8,410 bases of DNA from Clostridia bacterium (lineage in GTDB: Bacteria; Bacillota_A; Clostridia; Christensenellales; CAG-138): NCBI GenBank assembly GCA_017553815.1, contig JAFZJT010000281.1:1-8410 (forward strand), in the 5' to 3' direction. Positions 6,151 through 8,410 of the stretch are shown here, piece by piece (position 1 is the first letter of the stretch; every line of letters starts with the position of its first letter). The notes beneath the pieces were generated by a model that searched no databases, was not told the DNA's origin, and saw only the letters and a list, made by a program, of their open reading frames with translations. The position numbers and the translations under genes are program-made.

Positions 6151-6558
6151 TCATTTTATAATACAGAAAATGATATTCACAACGATCAGAATATGCAGCA
6201 CGATATGGTAAAGGTCGGGAACGAGGCGCGTTTCGCTCTCCTTAAAAATGCGCAGAGTGCCGCGAAAGCATTCGTTGTAGCCCCGAAGCTTTTTCTCGCT
6301 CGCACCAAAGATGGTGTAGCGCCAATGGCAGAAGAACTGCACGATAAGCCATGCGGCAAGCACCCCGAGAAGCGCCCACCTGCCACATGAAAAGGCGTGG
6401 AAAAGAACGAGCGCAAGCGCGTAAACGATCAGCATGATGAACTCCGCGCTTTTTATGCCCACGCCGTCCACAAGGACGAAACGGCGCGTGCGGTAGGAAA
6501 CGGTGCAGCCGAGGAACCAGAGAAGGAGAAGGAGTTGGAAAAGGAGGGGGATGAACAA
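6151..6558 (-). CDS. Small conserved-type membrane protein, function unknown
   Basis: The 135-residue protein has four predicted membrane helices (about 1-19, 37-56, 60-78, 117-134). The loop before the last helix is long, polar and motif-like: QFFCHWRYTIFGASEKKLRGYNECF (74-98), then RIFKESETRLVPDLYHIVLH (103-122). His, Trp, Cys and charged residues next to the membrane suggest real constraint rather than a chance frame. From memory the same motif occurs in uncharacterised Clostridia proteins, but I cannot confirm this here. The start is TTG at 6558, supported by AAAGGA seven bases upstream (6566-6571); the ATG at 6563 is out of frame. It follows the four-helix-bundle gene by 43 bases on the same strand and may share its transcript. 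No function is proposed. Confidence 0.75.
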   Translation of the reverse strand: MFIPLLFQLLLLLWFLGCTVSYRTRRFVLVDGVGIKSAEFIMLIVYALALVLFHAFSCGRWALLGVLAAWLIVQFFCHWRYTIFGASEKKLRGYNECFRGTLRIFKESETRLVPDLYHIVLHILIVVNIIFCIIK

Positions 6559-6601
6559 AGCATAATCCTTTCAATGAATGTTTGTATCTGCCAATCAAAC
6601 G

Positions 6602-6964
6602 CTATTTCGATTCAATTATACTCTTCTTCGCTGTTCGACATGAAGCGATCAGCATCACTCGGATAGCTGTGCATTTCTCGGTAAGATCGTCGAACCTCTG
6701 CTGGTCAATATAATTCGTACGATACAATAATTCAAGCCAGTAGCCCGTTTCGCTTGCTTCCTTCAACGCAATTTCAAGCTTGGAAATGAAATCCCTTTTG
6801 CCCTGCGCGTAATTGGCCTCAAAGATATTCGCGCCAATGGACGTGCCGCTGCGTCCAATCTGATTTGCAATCACAGTTTCATGCTTTGCTTTCAGCTCCT
6901 TCACAAGGCTGATTATGTCAACAGAGAAATCGATAGCGTGGTCGGCAAGTTTGTTTTGTTTCAT
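6602..6964 (-). CDS. Four-helix-bundle protein (TIGR02436 / S23 intervening-sequence family)
   Basis: The 120-residue protein carries the family hallmark: VIANQIGRSGTSIGANIFEA (31-50), AQGKRDFISKLEIALKEASETGYWLELL (53-80). Members form a four-helix bundle, were first noticed as reading frames inside 23S rRNA intervening sequences, and are related to Avd, the accessory protein of diversity-generating retroelements, which binds nucleic acid. Free-standing copies such as this one have no settled function. I start at the ATG at 6964, which has AAAGGA (6974-6979) nine bases upstream. The in-frame ATG at 7009 would add 15 residues but lies inside the promoter spacer and lacks a ribosome binding site. 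The promoter at 6994-7022 abuts the hairpin array at 7033-7208, so array and gene may belong together. No reverse transcriptase or rRNA sequence is in the window. Confidence 0.88.
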   Translation of the reverse strand: MKQNKLADHAIDFSVDIISLVKELKAKHETVIANQIGRSGTSIGANIFEANYAQGKRDFISKLEIALKEASETGYWLELLYRTNYIDQQRFDDLTEKCTAIRVMLIASCRTAKKSIIESK

Positions 6965-6993
6965 TTTATCAAATCCTTTGCGGTAATAATATG

Positions 6994-7022
6994 AGTATAA
7001 AGTATTCATTTAAGAAAATCAA
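6994..7022 (-). promoter_or_regulatory. Sigma-A promoter of the four-helix-bundle gene
   Basis: Minus strand: -35 TTGATT (7017-7022), 17-base spacer, -10 TATACT (6994-6999). The leader to the ATG at 6964 is about 23 bases. The -35 begins only about 10 bases from the hairpin array. Confidence 0.72.
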
Positions 7023-7032
7023 GGTTTTTCTC

Positions 7033-7208
7033 ATGATGCCGCCGCTTTGCGGCTAATGATGCTTCTCCGCGCAGCTCCGAAATGATGCTGTTCGCGTTCG
7101 CTCTCAATGATGCGATGTTTGCCCCAACGTGCCGCAGCACGCATCATGCGCAAAAGCGCACATCATTGCCGCAGGCAGCATCATTTGCCCGCGGAGGGCA
7201 AACATCAT
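7033..7208. repeat. Mirror-arranged ATGATG / CATCAT hairpin array
   Basis: ATGATG(C) occurs at 7033, 7056, 7082 and 7107 (spacings 23, 26, 25). Its complement CATCAT then occurs at 7142, 7161, 7179 and 7203 (spacings 19, 18, 24), so the whole array is roughly a large palindrome. The words are separated mostly by small hairpins: GCCGC/GCGGC (7041-7053), CGTGC/GCACG (7128-7141), TGCGC/GCGCA (7147-7160), TGCC/GGCA (7167-7177), TTTGCCC/GGGCAAA (7184-7202). The spacers at 7063-7081 and 7089-7106 are degenerate. GATGTTTGCCC (7114-7124) is also complementary to 7196-7206. The array lies between the four-helix-bundle promoter and the tRNA terminator. It is not coding and not CRISPR-like. Confidence 0.75.
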
Positions 7209-7210
7209 GC

Positions 7211-7249
7211 ACAAAAACTCCCCTTTGCTTTCGCAAAGAGGAGTTTTTG
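7211..7249 (-). terminator. Strong terminator hairpin of the tRNA operon
   Basis: A stem of about 17 pairs with one C-A mismatch: arms CAAAAACTCC...CTTTGC and GCAAAG...GGAGTTTTTG with loop TTTC. The minus-strand reading ends in GGAGTTTTTGT directly after the tRNA 3' end. The A-tract opposite the T-tract means it could work in both directions. Confidence 0.82.
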
Positions 7250-7326
7250 TGGTAGCGGCAATCTGATTCGAACAGATGACACTCCGGGTATGAACCGAAT
7301 GCTCTAGCCAGCTGAGCTATGCCGCC
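7250..7326 (-). tRNA. Elongator tRNA-Met (CAT)
   Basis: A full cloverleaf of 77 bases with encoded CCA. Acceptor GGCGGCA pairs with TGCCGCT (G1-U72 wobble), D stem GCTC/GAGC, anticodon stem TTCGG/CCGGA with loop TTCATAC, T stem ATCTG/CAGAT with loop TTCGAAT. The anticodon is at 7290-7292. The paired 1-72 position and the anticodon stem rule out an initiator. A lysidine-modified tRNA-Ile(CAT) is formally possible, but the body matches elongator Met. It is second in the operon, 4 bases after the initiator tRNA. Confidence 0.93.
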
Positions 7327-7330
7327 ATTA

Positions 7331-7406
7331 TGGTTGCGGGGGGGGGACTCGAACCCCCAACCTTCGGATTATGAGCCCGACGAGCTACCGGCTGCTCCAC
7401 CCCGCG
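7331..7406 (-). tRNA. Initiator tRNA-fMet (CAT) with a variant anticodon stem
   Basis: A 76-base cloverleaf with encoded CCA. Acceptor CGCGGGG/CCCCGCA has the initiator hallmark C1-A72 mismatch. The D stem GAGC/GCTC has A11-U24, also typical of initiators. The anticodon loop is CTCATAA (anticodon 7371-7373), T stem GGGGG/CCCCC. The anticodon stem TCGGG/TCCGA has G29-C41 and G30-C40, but the third pair is G31-U39 where almost all bacterial initiators have G-C. It is transcribed first, from the promoter at 7442-7470. Confidence 0.95.
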
Positions 7407-7441
7407 ACGTTTTGAAAGCCATGCGCAACACGGCAATATTT

Positions 7442-7470
7442 AGAATACCATATTGTACGCGCCTTGTCAA
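7442..7470 (-). promoter_or_regulatory. Strong sigma-A promoter of the tRNA operon
   Basis: Minus strand: perfect -35 TTGACA (7465-7470), 17-base spacer, -10 TATTCT (7442-7447) preceded by TGG. The start near 7435 leaves a leader of about 28 bases before the initiator tRNA. Confidence 0.85.
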
Positions 7471-7601
7471 GGTTTTATACGCCTGCCGGAACTATATATT
7501 GCAAACGGTTTGTTGCTGTTCCAATATCCGCCGAAAGCTGACCCGCGGGATAAATGATGCTTTAATATCGAATTCTGCAGATCAAATAAGCCCGCGTTCG
7601 T
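7471..7601. other. Intergenic stretch between the tRNA promoter and the small lipoprotein gene
   Basis: About 130 bases with no convincing gene or terminator. It holds one stray AATGATGC word (7553-7560), the same word as in the array at 7033-7208 but without flanking hairpins, and a short CCCGCGGG palindrome nearby. Neither can be assigned a role. Confidence 0.4.
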
Positions 7602-8138
7602 TTAAGTGTCGAGAATAACGAGATAAGCCGTGTTCGTATCCTCATCGAACACGCAGAACGAGCAGTTGCCCGAAGTGCTTCCGCTCTTGTTCTCGGGATC
7701 CCTGTCGATAAAGCGCCATCTCGCCCGCTCCATCATCGGCAGCGCGAGTGAATACTCGTATTTCTGCGCATTTTCGGCAAGCTCCGCTGTCAGCGGGATC
7801 ATAACAAGCTCTTGGCAGCTCTCAACAAACTCCAGAGCCTCCTTTGAAAGCGGCAGAGAATCCCATTCGAGGAAGGCGTCCTTCGCCTCTTCGTTCACGC
7901 TTATCTTATAAACGCCCAGTCCTTCGCCCATCCAGCCGCCGTGATCGTCCGAAATGCACTCAAAAGAAAGGTTCTGCTTGCGCGTATCAAGTTCAAAAAG
8001 CTTTATAAAGCGCGTTTCGTTATCCCATACATAGGTTTTATATGCTTCCGAGATAAGCGTACAGCCCAATGCGCCGAGCATCGTCAACACGGCAAGCGCG
8101 GCGGCTACAGTGCGAAACAGTATGGTCGTCCTTTTCAT
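7602..8138 (-). CDS. Small putative lipoprotein, function unknown
   Basis: The 178-residue protein has a hydrophobic N-terminus (MKRTTILFRTVAAALAVLTMLGALGC) with a lipobox-like ALGC, so Cys26 is likely lipidated and the protein held on the outer face of the membrane. The mature part is acidic and mixed alpha/beta. Its end, FCVFDEDTNTAYLVILDT, resembles C-termini of other small uncharacterised secreted Clostridia proteins, which is a recollection rather than a search result. A longer Cys-containing region (Cys61, Cys108, Cys159, Cys162) could form disulfides. AAGGAG lies 9 bases before the ATG at 8138. The start overlaps the stop of the upstream frame (ATGA), suggesting translational coupling. 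No clear terminator follows between 7601 and the tRNA promoter. I do not recognise a function. Confidence 0.78.
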   Translation of the reverse strand: MKRTTILFRTVAAALAVLTMLGALGCTLISEAYKTYVWDNETRFIKLFELDTRKQNLSFECISDDHGGWMGEGLGVYKISVNEEAKDAFLEWDSLPLSKEALEFVESCQELVMIPLTAELAENAQKYEYSLALPMMERARWRFIDRDPENKSGSTSGNCSFCVFDEDTNTAYLVILDT

Positions 8139-8410
8139 TTAAGAGCACTCCTTGAAAATGAAATATTAACATGTATCTCCCGCAACGCCCCTGCAAACAT
8201 ACAGAGGTATGCCCAGTTATTTACAATCGTGATCATAAAGTCATCGTATGCTTCCATTTTGAAGTTGAATATATCATGTATATAAAAGTTGTAATGCTTG
8301 TTCCCCACCCTTTGAACCAAAACGGAGAAGTTCCTTAACGCGCAATATAAATCTATATTATCGCTCTTCGTTATCATCGTATAATATTTTTGGTTGAAAT
8401 TCCAAGCGCC
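8135..8410 (-). CDS. C-terminal part of an unidentified protein (start outside window)
   Basis: A minus-strand frame is open for 91 codons from the window edge to a TGA at 8135. It overlaps the ATG of the 178-residue lipoprotein gene by ATGA. The product looks protein-like (DLYCALRNFSVLVQRVGNKH, MEAYDDFMITIVNNWAYLC, ALREIHVNISF), with aromatic and hydrophobic residues spaced as in a mixed alpha/beta fold. An internal ATG at 8377 lacks a ribosome binding site, so the real start probably lies beyond the window. The stretch is clearly richer in A+T than its neighbours, which weakens the coding case or suggests foreign origin. No family recognised. Confidence 0.5.
   Translation of the reverse strand, partial: GAWNFNQKYYTMITKSDNIDLYCALRNFSVLVQRVGNKHYNFYIHDIFNFKMEAYDDFMITIVNNWAYLCMFAGALREIHVNISFSRSALK

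Noticed and set aside
7033..7208. CRISPR array
   Set aside because: The repeated word is only 6-8 bases, it switches orientation in mid-array, and the intervals are hairpins rather than unique spacers. No cas gene is nearby.
6602..7208. Diversity-generating retroelement or retron
   Set aside because: The four-helix-bundle protein resembles Avd, but there is no reverse transcriptase and no template/variable repeat pair in the window.
7107..7307. Plus-strand open frame across the array, terminator and elongator tRNA
   Set aside because: It runs through a tRNA gene and a terminator hairpin and so cannot be a real protein gene.
7250..7406. tRNA-linked integration site of a mobile element
   Set aside because: No integrase, and I saw no direct repeat of a tRNA 3' end elsewhere in the window.

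Overview
The window looks like chromosomal DNA from an uncultured, gut- or digester-type member of the Clostridia (Bacillota). The pointers are strong AGGAGG/GGAGGTGAT ribosome binding sites, consensus sigma-A promoters with 17-base spacers (often with an extended -10), compact intrinsic terminators, tRNA genes with encoded CCA, a secreted leucine-rich-repeat/dockerin protein, and a TIGR02436-type four-helix-bundle protein. The order-level placement is inference; no taxonomic marker gene is present.

Layout. Bases 1-1191 (minus) hold the N-terminal 397 residues of an NhaC-family Na+/H+ antiporter with its own promoter. A short zinc-ribbon reading frame without a normal start codon (1311-1379) lies upstream of it. 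Bases 1429-3755 (minus) are an apparent two-gene unit: a three-helix membrane protein with a TrkA-C (RCK_C) domain, then a secreted leucine-rich-repeat protein ending in a type I dockerin. Bases 3929-5230 (minus) encode a surface lipoprotein with beta-sandwich-like modules, bounded by a good promoter and a good terminator. Bases 5431-6039 (plus) are a strand-reversed island of two paralogous 70-residue XRE-type repressor-like genes. Each has an odd-centred palindrome upstream, and the first has strong terminators. Bases 6151-6964 (minus) encode a small four-helix membrane protein with a TTG start and the four-helix-bundle protein.

Bases 7033-7208 hold an unusual array: four ATGATG words, then four CATCAT words, separated mostly by short hairpins. 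It sits between the promoter of the four-helix-bundle gene and the terminator of a two-gene tRNA operon (initiator Met, then elongator Met; 7250-7406, minus). Bases 7602-8138 (minus) encode a small lipoprotein, overlapped by the end of an AT-rich partial reading frame that leaves the window.

How the genes relate. The antiporter and the TrkA-C protein both point to monovalent-cation handling, but they have separate promoters and no shared regulation is visible. The dockerin protein and the two lipoproteins are envelope or secreted proteins. The most interesting signals are the hairpin array beside the four-helix-bundle gene, the paired XRE regulators with similar but diverged operator-like palindromes, and an initiator tRNA whose third anticodon-stem pair is G-U instead of G-C.
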